The notes under the pieces: generated by a model | Databases searched by the model: none | Told to the model about the DNA's origin: nothing | What the model saw: only the letters and a program-made list of their open reading frames with translations | Program-made: the position numbers and the translations under genes | Origin: Bacteroidota bacterium | GTDB lineage: Bacteria > Bacteroidota > Bacteroidia > Bacteroidales > GCA-2711565 | Length of the DNA stretch: 50,560 nucleotides | NCBI GenBank assembly: GCA_002711565.1 | Contig: PARP01000072.1 | Span: 1-50,560, forward strand | Direction of reading: 5' to 3' | Part shown: piece after piece, positions 31,543-40,256 of the stretch | Layout: every line of letters starts with the position of its first letter | Numbering within the stretch: the stretch's first letter is position 1

Positions 31543-32193
31543 ATGAATCAATCAAAACTAATAAGGCTAGCTATTATTCTGGCAATAATTACGGTTGTTT
31601 ATAACCTAATTGAAGGTCTCATCTCCATTTATTATGGAATGGATGATGAAACGCTTGCATTATTTGGTTTCGGTGTTGATAGTTTCGTGGAAGTGATCTC
31701 AGGAGTTGGAATTCTACATCTTGTATTAAGAATGAGAAAGGATCAGGTAATTAAACGAGATCAGTTTGAGCGACAAGCCTTACGCATTACAGGATTTGCA
31801 TTTTATCTTCTGGTTGCAGGATTAATAATAGGATCTGTATTGAACATTATCAATCAAAGCGTTCCTGAAACCACCATTGTTGGTGTTATCGTATCTTCTA
31901 TATCTATAGCAACGATGTACTTTCTGATGAAAGCAAAACTAAATGTTGGACAGAAATTAAATTCGGATGCAATCATAGCAGATGCGAACTGTACCAAAAC
32001 ATGTTTTTATCTTTCATTGATATTACTTGCATCTAGCGGATTATATGAACTAACCGGATTTGCATATCTGGATATTCTGGGATCACTAGGTATCGCATGG
32101 TTTGCCTTTAAGGAAGGGAAAGAAGCTTTTTATAAAGCTAAAAGTGGCAACTTAAGTTGTTGCTGTGAAGATCAATGTAGCTCAGAGAAATAA
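31543..32193 (+). CDS. Cation diffusion facilitator-like membrane protein with Cys-rich tail
   Basis: A 216-residue protein with about five or six membrane helices and a G-V-D-S-F-V-E segment early on that matches the CDF transporter metal site. The second site reads S-D-A-I-I-A-D-A-N-C-T-K-T-C, which replaces the usual H-x3-D site with a Ser/Asp/Cys-rich set. The C-terminus is short and ends L-S-C-C-C-E-D-Q-C-S-S, with no full cytosolic CDF domain. It likely handles a soft metal or a related solute. It follows hydE by 5 bp, so metal supply to the same pathway is possible. Its stop lies 2 bp from the converging tsaB stop. Confidence 0.75.
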   Translation: MNQSKLIRLAIILAIITVVYNLIEGLISIYYGMDDETLALFGFGVDSFVEVISGVGILHLVLRMRKDQVIKRDQFERQALRITGFAFYLLVAGLIIGSVLNIINQSVPETTIVGVIVSSISIATMYFLMKAKLNVGQKLNSDAIIADANCTKTCFYLSLILLASSGLYELTGFAYLDILGSLGIAWFAFKEGKEAFYKAKSGNLSCCCEDQCSSEK

Positions 32194-32195
32194 TA

Positions 32196-32891
32196 CTATT
32201 TAAGCCCTTTAACTTTCGGTTTCCCGGCTATAAAATCTTTTAAATAATAAGGTTCGAAGCAGGCAACATTTTCAAAATCCTTTTCGTTGTACTTCTTAAG
32301 TGCGATCTCGATCATTGAAGATGATGACATTTTAAACTCATCAAGGAAAACTGCATTGCTATGCTGCCCAACAATTTCCTTACACTTCTCAGCACCATCA
32401 CCGGCAAAATAGACTTTGGATTTAGTTAAAAATTCTTGAAATGAATTTTTAACGATAATTTCGGCTTGGATTCCTCTTTCTTCTTTATTCTGAGCATCAA
32501 ACAATGCAGAATAAACCTCCATTCTTCTGGCATCAATCAATGGACAATACAATACATCATCACCTTTAGTTAATGAGCTCATGCCAGCAGCCATACTTTG
32601 AAGAGTACTTATGGAGATCAATGGTTTTTCGAGTGAGAAGCACAGTCCTTTAGCAGCAGAAACACCTATTCTGAGTCCTGTATACGAACCAGGACCCATA
32701 CTTACAGCTATTGCATCCAATTCATTTAAATTGATATCAGATTCCTTAAAGATCTCATCTACAAAGGTTGATAGCAGCTCAGAGTGAGCATTTGGAATAT
32801 TACTTTCTTTGCTAGCAATAATTGTATTATTGTCAGCTAGTGTTACTGAGCAAACTTGAGTTGCGGATTCTATACAAAGTATTTTTGCCAT
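32196..32891 (-). CDS. tsaB: tRNA threonylcarbamoyladenosine biosynthesis protein TsaB
   Basis: A 231-residue ASKHA-fold protein. The start I-L-C-I-E-S-A-T-Q-V-C-S-V, then H-S-E-L-L, A-V-S-M-G-P-G-S-Y-T-G-L-R-I-G and G-L-C-F-S are standard TsaB signatures. TsaB partners TsaD and TsaE in making t6A on ANN-decoding tRNAs. It converges with the CDF-like gene, with two bases between them. A terminator at 32905-32930 separates it from the upstream efflux adaptor gene. Confidence 0.93.
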   Translation of the reverse strand: MAKILCIESATQVCSVTLADNNTIIASKESNIPNAHSELLSTFVDEIFKESDINLNELDAIAVSMGPGSYTGLRIGVSAAKGLCFSLEKPLISISTLQSMAAGMSSLTKGDDVLYCPLIDARRMEVYSALFDAQNKEERGIQAEIIVKNSFQEFLTKSKVYFAGDGAEKCKEIVGQHSNAVFLDEFKMSSSSMIEIALKKYNEKDFENVACFEPYYLKDFIAGKPKVKGLK

Positions 32892-32904
32892 ATCTGAAAT
32901 AAAA

Positions 32905-32930
32905 AAGAGGTATACAAAAGTACACCTCTT
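32905..32930 (-). terminator. Terminator after the efflux adaptor gene
   Basis: AAGAGGTATAC and GTACACCTCTT form an 11-bp stem with one A-C mismatch and an AAAA loop. On the minus strand it runs into TTTTTTATTT, which suits termination of the adaptor transcript before tsaB. Confidence 0.75.
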
Positions 32931-32953
32931 CTGAATATTTTTAAAAGGAATTC

Positions 32954-34279
32954 TTATTTATCTGATTTAAAAAGCTCCTCTTTATCTACTTTATAAACTT
33001 CATCTCCATCTTTCAGTTTTTTGGAAACCGCACGATAAGGAGCTGTGATTACTTCTGTACCTGCAGAAATTCCATTTAAGATCTGGATATATGTATTACC
33101 CCGGATACCGGTTTTAACTTCAGTACGTTTAGCAATTCCATCTTCAAAAACGAATACATATTCTTTAACTTCCTCGTTTTCTACCTTCTGTTCTTCTTCT
33201 CCTCTTTGTCTTCTAGCCGAATCTACGCGAGCAGTTACTGCTTGAATAGGTAGCGTTAAAATGCCAAAAGCTGTCTCTGTTTGAATATCTACAGTTGCGG
33301 ACATACCCGGACGAAATGGAGAATAATTAGCATTATTTTCAGGAATTAACTCTTGGTAAGAGCTTCTTAAAATTCTGATCTTAACTTCAAAATTAGTTAC
33401 CTGATCGGCACTTACTCCTTGAACATTTGCGGAAGTTGCAATTTCTGTAACGATTCCTTTGAATTTCTTTTTAAGATACGCATCAACCTCGATCAAACAA
33501 GTATCTGAAAGAGCTACTCTAACGATATCATTTTCGTTTACCTCAACATTTACTTCCATATTCTGAAGATCTGCAATACGCATGATCTCAGTACCGGCAG
33601 AGAATTGAGATGCACCAGTTACACGCTCACCTTTTTCAACATTAAGTTTGGAAACTGTACCTGCACTTGGAGCATAAATATTTGTACGATCTAAGTTTTC
33701 TTTTGCTTCTCTTAGTGATGCCTCTGAACTATTAACAGAAAATTCTGCAGCGTTCAAACCTTCTTTTGCAGCATCAACCTGTGCTTTAGCAACATCATAA
33801 CTAGATTGTGCCTGATCGAAATCTGCTTTTGAAATAACATTTTGTTTGAACAGAGATTCACTTCTTTCAAAATCCAATCCTGCTTTTACGAATTGAGCTT
33901 CCGCTTGAGTTACTCCTGCTTTTGCATTTGCACGATTTGCTTTCTGTGTATTTAAAGCCGCCTCTAGTCTTTCGTAAGTTGAGATATAGATCTCAGGATC
34001 GATTTTAGCCAATAGCTGTCCATTGCTTACTTCATCACCTTCTTTTACATAAAGTTCAACAACCTCGCCAGAGATATACGGACTGATCATAATATCTACT
34101 TCAGGTTGGATCTTTCCATTTGCAGAAACTGACTCAATTAGAGTTCTGTTTTCTGCTAATTCTGTTGCGATCTTCAGTCCTTGTTTCGACTTGTTTTTAT
34201 TAACTGCCAGTACGATAAGAAGTACTACAACTAATCCACCTAATACTATAAGGGGCGTTTTAAGTTTTTTATTTTTCAT
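32954..34279 (-). CDS. RND/MacA-type efflux periplasmic adaptor subunit
   Basis: A 441-residue membrane-fusion protein. One N-terminal anchor helix covers about residues 9-27. A biotinyl-lipoyl-like half follows (P-Y-I-S-G-E-V-V-E-L-Y-V-K-E-G-D-E-V), then an Ala/Lys/Gln-rich coiled-coil hairpin at about 100-200, and beta-barrel and membrane-proximal domains. This matches HlyD/MacA adaptors, which link an inner-membrane pump to a TolC-type channel. The TolC-like gene lies just upstream, but no ATPase or RND pump is next to it, so the pump is encoded elsewhere or shared. A terminator lies between it and the TolC-like gene. Confidence 0.9.
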   Translation of the reverse strand: MKNKKLKTPLIVLGGLVVVLLIVLAVNKNKSKQGLKIATELAENRTLIESVSANGKIQPEVDIMISPYISGEVVELYVKEGDEVSNGQLLAKIDPEIYISTYERLEAALNTQKANRANAKAGVTQAEAQFVKAGLDFERSESLFKQNVISKADFDQAQSSYDVAKAQVDAAKEGLNAAEFSVNSSEASLREAKENLDRTNIYAPSAGTVSKLNVEKGERVTGASQFSAGTEIMRIADLQNMEVNVEVNENDIVRVALSDTCLIEVDAYLKKKFKGIVTEIATSANVQGVSADQVTNFEVKIRILRSSYQELIPENNANYSPFRPGMSATVDIQTETAFGILTLPIQAVTARVDSARRQRGEEEQKVENEEVKEYVFVFEDGIAKRTEVKTGIRGNTYIQILNGISAGTEVITAPYRAVSKKLKDGDEVYKVDKEELFKSDK

Positions 34280-34354
34280 GTTCTCTTAGTTATTATGTGA
34301 AGAGCTATGTGCTAAAATTACAAAATAAAAGCTTTCAACCTCCTTAAACTAAAG

Positions 34355-34378
34355 AAAACCCTCCGCATGGAGGGTTTT
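34355..34378. terminator. Terminator between TolC-like and adaptor genes
   Basis: AAAACCCTCC and GGAGGGTTTT form a perfect 10-bp stem around a GCAT loop, with T residues at the 3' side of either strand. It would uncouple the adaptor from the TolC-like gene unless read-through occurs. Confidence 0.85.
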
Positions 34379-34413
34379 ACTCATATCAAAAGTTGAAAGT
34401 ATTAAGAATACTC

Positions 34414-35817
34414 TTAATTCTCATTAAGAGTTAGAGGGTTTCCTTGATAGAAATCTAAGATCTTAGTCTTAAATATATAATCATATTTTGCAGAAATCAG
34501 ATCTGACTCTGCTTTCTGTAAATTCACTTTCGCAATATTATAATTCAATGAATTCTCCAATCCTACATTGAATTTTTGTTCCATATATTTAAACGCTTCC
34601 TTTGCTGCATCAACAGCTTTAATGTTCGGATTATAAGTTTTATATGATGCAATCGCGTCTGTATAAGCCTGTTCTATATTCTTTCTAATATTATTCTTTT
34701 CCTGTTCAAGGTCAAGATTAGCAGATTCTGCAAGAATTTTTGACCTGCTAATATTTGAAGAAACTTGATAACTATTAAAAATTGGTATTGATAAATTAAG
34801 CCTCAATGACCAGTTTTGATGATCTCCAAACTGATTAGAAAATGGTATTATATCTCCAACAATTACTGTCTCAGTAACAGGATCAAAATATCGGTCCTTA
34901 ACCTGTGTTGAGTAATATGTATTCCAACCTCCATTTGCAGTTAAAATCGGACTCCTTCCTCCTTTAGCAATAGATATTCCACGCATCGCACTACTAAGTT
35001 TTAGCTCTGCACTCTTAATTTGAGGAAGATGTTCCAATGCAGCATCATAAATTCCTGATATAGAATTGTTAGAGTTTAACGACCCTACATTTAAGCTCGG
35101 TTGCTCAATTTCAAAATCAGTTCCACCATCTAGTTCAAGCAATTGAATCAAATCCAAATAAGCCAAGGCAAGTAAATTCTCTGAATTAATTAACGTTACT
35201 TCTTCTGTTGCTTTCTGAGATAAAATTTCTAATAAGTCTCCTTTCGGAACAGTGCCTGCTGAAACCAATTTTTCGGTATTAAATATTTGTATATGTGTAA
35301 CATCCAGCTGAACTTTATTCTTTTCAACCAATTCGGTATTAAACAAAACATTCAAATAACTTATTGCCACCTGAAGGGCTATATCATCACGTATCTTGTC
35401 GGAGTCATATTTATTTGATAAATAATCTAATTGAGCTTTCTTCAAAGTATTAACTTTCTGTAGTCCATTAAACAGCGTTAAGTTCGCGGAAGCACTGAAA
35501 AAAGCTTGCTCATCTTTGCTGGAAGTAGTTAAACTTGTATTATCAACAGCCAATCCCCAGTTATAGGTATAAGAAGAGTTTCCATTTAAAGATGGTAAAA
35601 AGTCTAACTTACTTTGCAATAAGTCCACTTTTGAAACTTTAGCATTCAAGTCAGATTTCTGTACTTGCAAATTATTCTCAAGCGCATATTCAATACATTC
35701 ACGAAGAGTCCATGCTTTCTGTGCAATCAGTCCTCCAGTCATCATAAACATGATTAAACCCAAGAGGATCACTTTGTTAGCTCGCTGGTTCATATTCAAT
35801 TTTCGATTTAGCTTCAT
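34414..35817 (-). CDS. TolC-like outer membrane efflux protein
   Basis: A 467-residue outer-membrane factor. The N-terminus has basic residues, then a hydrophobic run (about 16-32) ending L-I-A-Q, a signal peptide. W-T-L-R-E-C-I-E-Y-A-L-E-N-N-L is the classic start of the mature Bacteroidota TolC proteins, and two long OEP coiled-coil repeats follow. A second ATG at codon 9 could be the true start. It would form the exit duct for the adaptor at 32954. Upstream lie a palindrome (35885-35904) and a phased TTAAC repeat (36052-36076), which suggests control by a repressor and by an OmpR-type regulator. Confidence 0.9.
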   Translation of the reverse strand: MKLNRKLNMNQRANKVILLGLIMFMMTGGLIAQKAWTLRECIEYALENNLQVQKSDLNAKVSKVDLLQSKLDFLPSLNGNSSYTYNWGLAVDNTSLTTSSKDEQAFFSASANLTLFNGLQKVNTLKKAQLDYLSNKYDSDKIRDDIALQVAISYLNVLFNTELVEKNKVQLDVTHIQIFNTEKLVSAGTVPKGDLLEILSQKATEEVTLINSENLLALAYLDLIQLLELDGGTDFEIEQPSLNVGSLNSNNSISGIYDAALEHLPQIKSAELKLSSAMRGISIAKGGRSPILTANGGWNTYYSTQVKDRYFDPVTETVIVGDIIPFSNQFGDHQNWSLRLNLSIPIFNSYQVSSNISRSKILAESANLDLEQEKNNIRKNIEQAYTDAIASYKTYNPNIKAVDAAKEAFKYMEQKFNVGLENSLNYNIAKVNLQKAESDLISAKYDYIFKTKILDFYQGNPLTLNEN

Positions 35818-35884
35818 TTTGGTTTAGTTTTTTAATGTCGTTCTAAAATAGCTAAAAATATGCCATTATTTATAATTCTGTGGT

Positions 35885-35904
35885 AATCAAACCTTTGTTT
35901 GATT
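35885..35904. promoter_or_regulatory. Palindrome upstream of the TolC-like gene
   Basis: AATCAAAC and GTTTGATT flank CTTT, with perfect 8-bp arms, 68 bp before the start codon. It suits binding by a dimeric repressor. Its AT-rich arms and lack of a T-run on the minus strand make a terminator less likely. Confidence 0.45.
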
Positions 35905-36004
35905 TTGTCACAGCTTTTGACGCTTAGAGTGTACGAATAGTTACAGTAAATGTTCGTAAGTGAACAAAAGTTAAATTTAGTTTTGGTAAGTGACTGCAGC
36001 AGAT

Positions 36005-36012
36005 CAAAAATA
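36005..36012 (-). promoter_or_regulatory. Candidate -7 element upstream of the TolC-like gene
   Basis: The minus strand reads TATTTTTG, an exact TAnnTTTG match, about 190 nt before the start codon. The TTAAC direct repeats at 36052-36076 lie just upstream of it. Confidence 0.4.
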
Positions 36013-36051
36013 CGAAAGTAATCGTCAATATGAAGGATTTCTTTTAATTGC

Positions 36052-36076
36052 TTAACATTTCTTAAAATTCTTTAAC
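36052..36076. promoter_or_regulatory. Direct repeats TTAA(C/A) at 10-bp spacing (three)
   Basis: TTAAC, TTAAA and TTAAC begin at 36052, 36062 and 36072. The same motif with the same spacing occurs four times at 40257-40291 next to the histidine kinase gene. One-turn phasing is typical of OmpR-family response regulator sites. Confidence 0.45.
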
Positions 36077-36092
36077 AAAAGAAGCGATTATC

Positions 36093-36371
36093 TTAAGCTA
36101 CTTGTTTCCAGATCTCCTTATTACCACAGTTTTCACAATGATCATCTCCTTCATGAAAAGGATGATGACACTTCTCACATTCATTGGTTTTAATAAACCT
36201 TGATATTACGATTTTACGTTTAAACAAACCTGTAAACCCAATACCAACCAATGGTGTCATCACCAAACTTACTGCAAAAGAAGACAAGAAACCAATATCT
36301 CTCCTATGTCCTTCAAATCCAACGACCAAAGCGATCAATATATAAATGATGAGTATGTAGTATAATTCCAT
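36093..36371 (-). CDS. Small membrane protein with C-terminal zinc ribbon
   Basis: A 92-residue protein with two predicted membrane helices (residues 3-18 and about 28-50). A C-terminal cytosolic zinc ribbon follows, C-E-K-C-H-H-P-F-H and C-E-N-C-G, spaced as a C-x2-C...C-x2-C site. I do not recognise a named family, though such two-helix zinc-ribbon proteins are common in Bacteroidota. It is a single gene between the efflux operon control region and the divergent DUF302 gene. Confidence 0.75.
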   Translation of the reverse strand: MELYYILIIYILIALVVGFEGHRRDIGFLSSFAVSLVMTPLVGIGFTGLFKRKIVISRFIKTNECEKCHHPFHEGDDHCENCGNKEIWKQVA

Positions 36372-36463
36372 TTTACTTTATTGAAGATGCAATTACAACG
36401 CAAAGGTTGTGCCAAGCCATTTTTTTATTGTAACTTCATGCATCAAACATTAAACTTCATACT

Positions 36464-36850
36464 ATGAATTACTATATCGGCACAAAAGTCACCACTAATT
36501 TTGAAAAAACTATAGAGGTAGTAACTGAAAAGCTACAGGAACAAGGCTTTGGGGTCTTAACAGAAATTGATGTAAAAGCCACCCTCAAAAAGAAAATTGA
36601 TGTAGACTTCAAAAAATACATGATTCTGGGAGCATGTAATCCAAGCTTTGCTCATCAGGCATTAAGTGTTGAAGATAAACTTGGGGCTTTATTACCTTGT
36701 AATGTGATTGTTATAGAGCAGGAAAATGGAGAAGTGGAAGTGTACGCTATCGATGCCCAAACCATGATGCAACAGATCAATAATCCCGATCTTAATCCGA
36801 TCGCCAGTCAGGTAAGTGAGAAATTACAATGGGTACTTGATCAATTATAA
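36464..36850 (+). CDS. DUF302 domain-containing protein
   Basis: A 128-residue cytosolic protein covering a single DUF302 domain. The landmarks are F-E-K-T-I-E-V-V-T-E-K-L-Q-E-Q-G-F-G-V-L-T-E-I-D-V near the start, Y-M-I-L-G-A-C-N-P-S-F-A-H-Q-A-L, and the L-L-P-C-N-V-I-V strand. The two conserved cysteines (in G-A-C-N-P and L-P-C-N) are kept. The biochemical role of the family is not known. There is no signal peptide. It is followed 48 bp later by the serine hydrolase gene on the same strand. Confidence 0.9.
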   Translation: MNYYIGTKVTTNFEKTIEVVTEKLQEQGFGVLTEIDVKATLKKKIDVDFKKYMILGACNPSFAHQALSVEDKLGALLPCNVIVIEQENGEVEVYAIDAQTMMQQINNPDLNPIASQVSEKLQWVLDQL

Positions 36851-36898
36851 TGGATTTTTAAGCACAAATCTAATATCTTCGCGGCTCATTTGTGATCT

Positions 36899-38086
36899 AT
36901 GAAGTTTTTTAAACTGTTTCTATATATAAATAGTATTGTTCTCCTGACAAGTTGTTCTGCCAAGAACCCTGAAAGGGAGGAATTGCCTGTCATTTCACAA
37001 AACATCTTCATTGATCTCGACAAAAAACATCGGGAAGATAAACAAGCTTGGCTGGATGAAGTTTTCAGTCGATTGCATAAGCGACATGGGTTCATCGGAA
37101 CTGTTGCTTATTCTGAACATGGCGAAATATTATATGAGAAGGCTTTCGGGCATGAAGATCTGCGAAGGAAAACACCCTTTACCTTAAACTCATCATTCCA
37201 ACTTGCTTCTGTATCTAAAATGTTTACTGCTACGGCAATCATGATCCTGAAACAGGAAGGCAAATTGGATTATGAAGATGATGTAAGAAAGTTTCTACCT
37301 GATTTCCCTTATGAAGGGATCACTATCAGAATGCTTTTAACGCATCGTTCGGGTTTACCAAGATATATGTCGCTGGCACATGATGAATGGAAACTGAAAT
37401 CCAAACCTCTGACCAATGAGGCCATGTATGATCTTTTTAAGGAACACAAACCCACAACTTATGGCAAACCTGATGAGTATTTCCATTACTGCAATACTAA
37501 TTATGCGTTTTTAGCGAATATTGTAGAAGTGGTTTCTGGTCAACCATTTAATAGCTTTATGCAACAATTCATTTTCGAGCCTTTAGAAATGAATGATTCC
37601 TTTGTTTATCATATGAATAATGATGAAACTGTAAGTGCCTATATTTCTGAAGGTGTTCCGGGATATCGTTATAAAGGATGGCGCCCTTATCGTCAGCGTA
37701 ACGAATATTTGAATGGTGTAATGGGTGATAAGGGTGTATACTCTAGTGTTGCCGACATGATGAAATTTGATCAGGCGTTATATAATGGAACGCTTGTAAA
37801 TGATACAATTTTACGTGAAGCTTTTGTAAAAGGAAGTCCGAAATATAACCGTCGAAAAGATAATTACGGCTTTGGCTGGCGAATTCGAAGAAATCAGGAT
37901 TCAACCGTTTATCATTATGGATGGTGGAAAGGGTTCAGAGCTTTCTATATCCGTGATATGAAGCAAGGCAAAACAATCGTAATGCTAAGCAATCGAGAAA
38001 AAGGACCCGGATCAACAACCTTGTGGAATGTGATCAATAATAAAAACTATCCGATCGGGAAATTCAGTGTTTTAGAAGAGAATTAA
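36899..38086 (+). CDS. Serine hydrolase lipoprotein (beta-lactamase class C family)
   Basis: A 395-residue lipoprotein. The lipobox is L-T-S-C19, so it is probably lipidated and held at a membrane. The penicillin-binding fold motifs are S104-V-S-K107 (nucleophile and base) and Y197-C-N199, and a H-Y-G-W-W-K-G segment takes the place of the K-T-G box. Family members include peptidases, esterases and class C beta-lactamases, and sequence alone does not pick one. Its end overlaps the converging response regulator gene by 4 bp. The divergence from true AmpC makes antibiotic hydrolysis unlikely as main role. Confidence 0.87.
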   Translation: MKFFKLFLYINSIVLLTSCSAKNPEREELPVISQNIFIDLDKKHREDKQAWLDEVFSRLHKRHGFIGTVAYSEHGEILYEKAFGHEDLRRKTPFTLNSSFQLASVSKMFTATAIMILKQEGKLDYEDDVRKFLPDFPYEGITIRMLLTHRSGLPRYMSLAHDEWKLKSKPLTNEAMYDLFKEHKPTTYGKPDEYFHYCNTNYAFLANIVEVVSGQPFNSFMQQFIFEPLEMNDSFVYHMNNDETVSAYISEGVPGYRYKGWRPYRQRNEYLNGVMGDKGVYSSVADMMKFDQALYNGTLVNDTILREAFVKGSPKYNRRKDNYGFGWRIRRNQDSTVYHYGWWKGFRAFYIRDMKQGKTIVMLSNREKGPGSTTLWNVINNKNYPIGKFSVLEEN

Positions 38087-38775
38087 TTCACTACCAGTTT
38101 AAATCCAACACCGTGAACATTCAATAGTTCAACACCATCATCTTCTTTCAGATACTTACGTAATTTGGTAATATAAACATCCATACTTCTGGCGTTGAAA
38201 TAACTATCATCATACCAGATCTTATTCAATGCTTCTGAACGATCCAATACGTCATTCATATGCTCACAAAGCAATCTCAGCAATTCTGCTTCTTTGGATG
38301 TAAGCTTTTGCTCATTATCTTTCATTGTCAACATCTGACGGTTATAATCAAAAGTATATTGACCTAAAGTATAGATATTCGTTTTTGATGGAGACTTGGT
38401 ATCACTATCAACTCTGCGCCAGATCGCTTTCATTCTTACAAGCAATTCTTCCATACTGAATGGCTTTGAAATATAATCATCGGCGCCGATCTCAAATCCT
38501 TTAAGTTTATCTTCTTGTAAAGACTTTGCTGTTAAGAAAAGGATTGGGATCTCTTTATCCTGATTACGGATTTCTTGAGCTAAAGTGAATCCATCTTTAA
38601 TAGGCATCATCACATCCAGGATACACATGTCATAAGTTGCCTCCTGATACTTCTTAAAAGCTTCCTCTCCATTCACACAAAGGTCGGTTTCATAACCTTT
38701 GGCTACTAAATAGGCCTGAAGAATGGTTCCTAAATTCTTATCGTCTTCAGCTAATAATACACGTTTATTTTCCAT
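38083..38775 (-). CDS. OmpR-family response regulator
   Basis: A 230-residue two-domain regulator. The receiver domain has the acidic pair E10-D11-D12, phosphorylation site D54 in C-I-L-D-V-M-M-P, T82 and the D-D-Y-I-S-K-P-F lysine. Residues about 130-230 form a winged-helix DNA-binding domain (L-T-S-K-E-A-E-L-L-R-L-L-C, then R-S-M-D-V-Y-I-T-K-L-R-K-Y-L). It lies 4 bp downstream of its kinase gene. OmpR-type dimers favour direct repeats with about 10-bp phasing, as seen at 40257 and 36052, so those are candidate targets. Confidence 0.94.
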   Translation of the reverse strand: MENKRVLLAEDDKNLGTILQAYLVAKGYETDLCVNGEEAFKKYQEATYDMCILDVMMPIKDGFTLAQEIRNQDKEIPILFLTAKSLQEDKLKGFEIGADDYISKPFSMEELLVRMKAIWRRVDSDTKSPSKTNIYTLGQYTFDYNRQMLTMKDNEQKLTSKEAELLRLLCEHMNDVLDRSEALNKIWYDDSYFNARSMDVYITKLRKYLKEDDGVELLNVHGVGFKLVVN

Positions 38776-38779
38776 GATG

Positions 38780-40216
38780 TTATGATTTTAAATCGCCAAA
38801 TGGCAAAAATATTTCAAATGTTGTTCCTTTATCCAGTTCGCTGCTCACATCGATTCGGCCTTCATGCTTATCGATAATTGCTTTCACATAGTTCAAACCA
38901 AGTCCGAACCCTTTAAAATTATGAACATTTCCGGTAGGAACTCTATATAATTTATCAAAGATCTTCTTTTGATCTGTTTTACTGATCCCGATCCCATTAT
39001 CCTGAATTCTGATCAATGCACCTGCATCAGCTTCTAAAACGGAGATCAAAATTTCTGGTTCTTTGAGATTGTATTTATTAGCATTATCGAGCAAGTTGAG
39101 GACTACATTGGTAAGGTGCATTCTGTCTGCTTTAACCTTCAGACTTTCGATCTGGAAGTCTTTAAAGATCCTTCCGCCTTTACTTTCAACCTGAAGTTTG
39201 ATCTTCTTCACGGCTTGATTCACGATCTCAATCACATCTACCCATTCATTTTTAAGCTTCAATTCTCCTTTCTCAAGTATTGCCGTTTGAAGCACTTTCT
39301 CGGCCATACCTTTCAGGCGTAGGTTTTCTTCATCTATAATTGATATGTAGCTATTATAAATGGTCTCAGTCTTAGAAATGTCTTTATCCTTTAATGCCTC
39401 ACACGCCAACGAAATTGTTGAGATCGGCGTTTTGAACTCATGGGTCATATTATTGATGAAGTCATTCTTTACCTCAGACAATTTCTTTTGACGGAAGATG
39501 GTCGAAACAGAAATATAGAATGAAACAATAATGGTGGCAACAAGAATTAACGAAACAATTAATAATCCATACATCTGACTGAATATGAATTGTTGTTTAT
39601 TCGGGAAATAGATGATCAAATAGTTTTCTCTTCTGGATCTTACATCTCCTGCAAAAAGCAAATAAGTTGAACTTTCCTTTTGATTCAGCAACATATCCGG
39701 ATATGCACCGGTCTTTTGAATGACCATAGAATTTCTGGTGATATTAAAAACTCCGAATTCATATTGAGTTTTGATCCCGTACTTATCTAATTCTATAGCT
39801 ATCAAAGTATCTATTAAAACCTTATTTACACGCTTCTCGATCGGAGTCTCTTTTTTCGTACCCATTATACGATCTATTGCTTGCTGAGTTAGGAATGATT
39901 GGTTAGCGAACTTCTCAAACTCATCGCGTGTATTTAGTTTTGAAAATTCTTTGAGTGACAGTTTATTAATTGAATCAAGCATTTTTAATGAGGAAGGTGA
40001 TTTGGCAACATTTTCCATTTGCTTCTTCAGTCTTTCAGACATCTCAATTTTTTCAATTTTGAAAACAACATTTGAAATAGCCTCATCAACACTAATGGCG
40101 AAATTTGCTTCTTTTACTGTAACCGCATTTCTGATCCAATAAACTTGAATGATCATTAAGCCCATTAAAGCAATGGTCATTGTAATGATAATGGTAATAA
40201 TGAGCTTTTTGTTCAT
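38780..40216 (-). CDS. Sensor histidine kinase
   Basis: A 478-residue membrane kinase. Two membrane helices (about residues 6-26 and 215-238) enclose a periplasmic sensor of about 190 residues with no domain I recognise. The H-box is M-T-H259-E-F-K-T-P-I-S; the ATP-binding domain has N-L-L-D-N-A-N-K-Y, Q-D-N-G-I-G-I and G-F-G-L-G-L-N-Y-V. It is cotranscribed with the regulator at 38083. A TACATTTG promoter element ends five bases before its ATG (40221-40228), so the transcript may be leaderless. The signal sensed is unknown. Confidence 0.93.
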   Translation of the reverse strand: MNKKLIITIIITMTIALMGLMIIQVYWIRNAVTVKEANFAISVDEAISNVVFKIEKIEMSERLKKQMENVAKSPSSLKMLDSINKLSLKEFSKLNTRDEFEKFANQSFLTQQAIDRIMGTKKETPIEKRVNKVLIDTLIAIELDKYGIKTQYEFGVFNITRNSMVIQKTGAYPDMLLNQKESSTYLLFAGDVRSRRENYLIIYFPNKQQFIFSQMYGLLIVSLILVATIIVSFYISVSTIFRQKKLSEVKNDFINNMTHEFKTPISTISLACEALKDKDISKTETIYNSYISIIDEENLRLKGMAEKVLQTAILEKGELKLKNEWVDVIEIVNQAVKKIKLQVESKGGRIFKDFQIESLKVKADRMHLTNVVLNLLDNANKYNLKEPEILISVLEADAGALIRIQDNGIGISKTDQKKIFDKLYRVPTGNVHNFKGFGLGLNYVKAIIDKHEGRIDVSSELDKGTTFEIFLPFGDLKS

Positions 40217-40220
40217 GCTG

Positions 40221-40228
40221 CAAATGTA
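40221..40228 (-). promoter_or_regulatory. -7 element of the kinase-regulator operon
   Basis: The minus strand reads TACATTTG (TAnnTTTG), just upstream of the kinase start codon. A transcript from here would be nearly leaderless, so either the true start codon is further in or translation starts on a leaderless message. Confidence 0.45.
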
Positions 40229-40256
40229 TGGCTGAAAGCCTATGATTTATAGGTTT

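Noticed and set aside
36899-38086. Antibiotic-resistance beta-lactamase
   Set aside because: Only the general serine hydrolase motifs are present and the K-T-G box is altered, so resistance is not supported.
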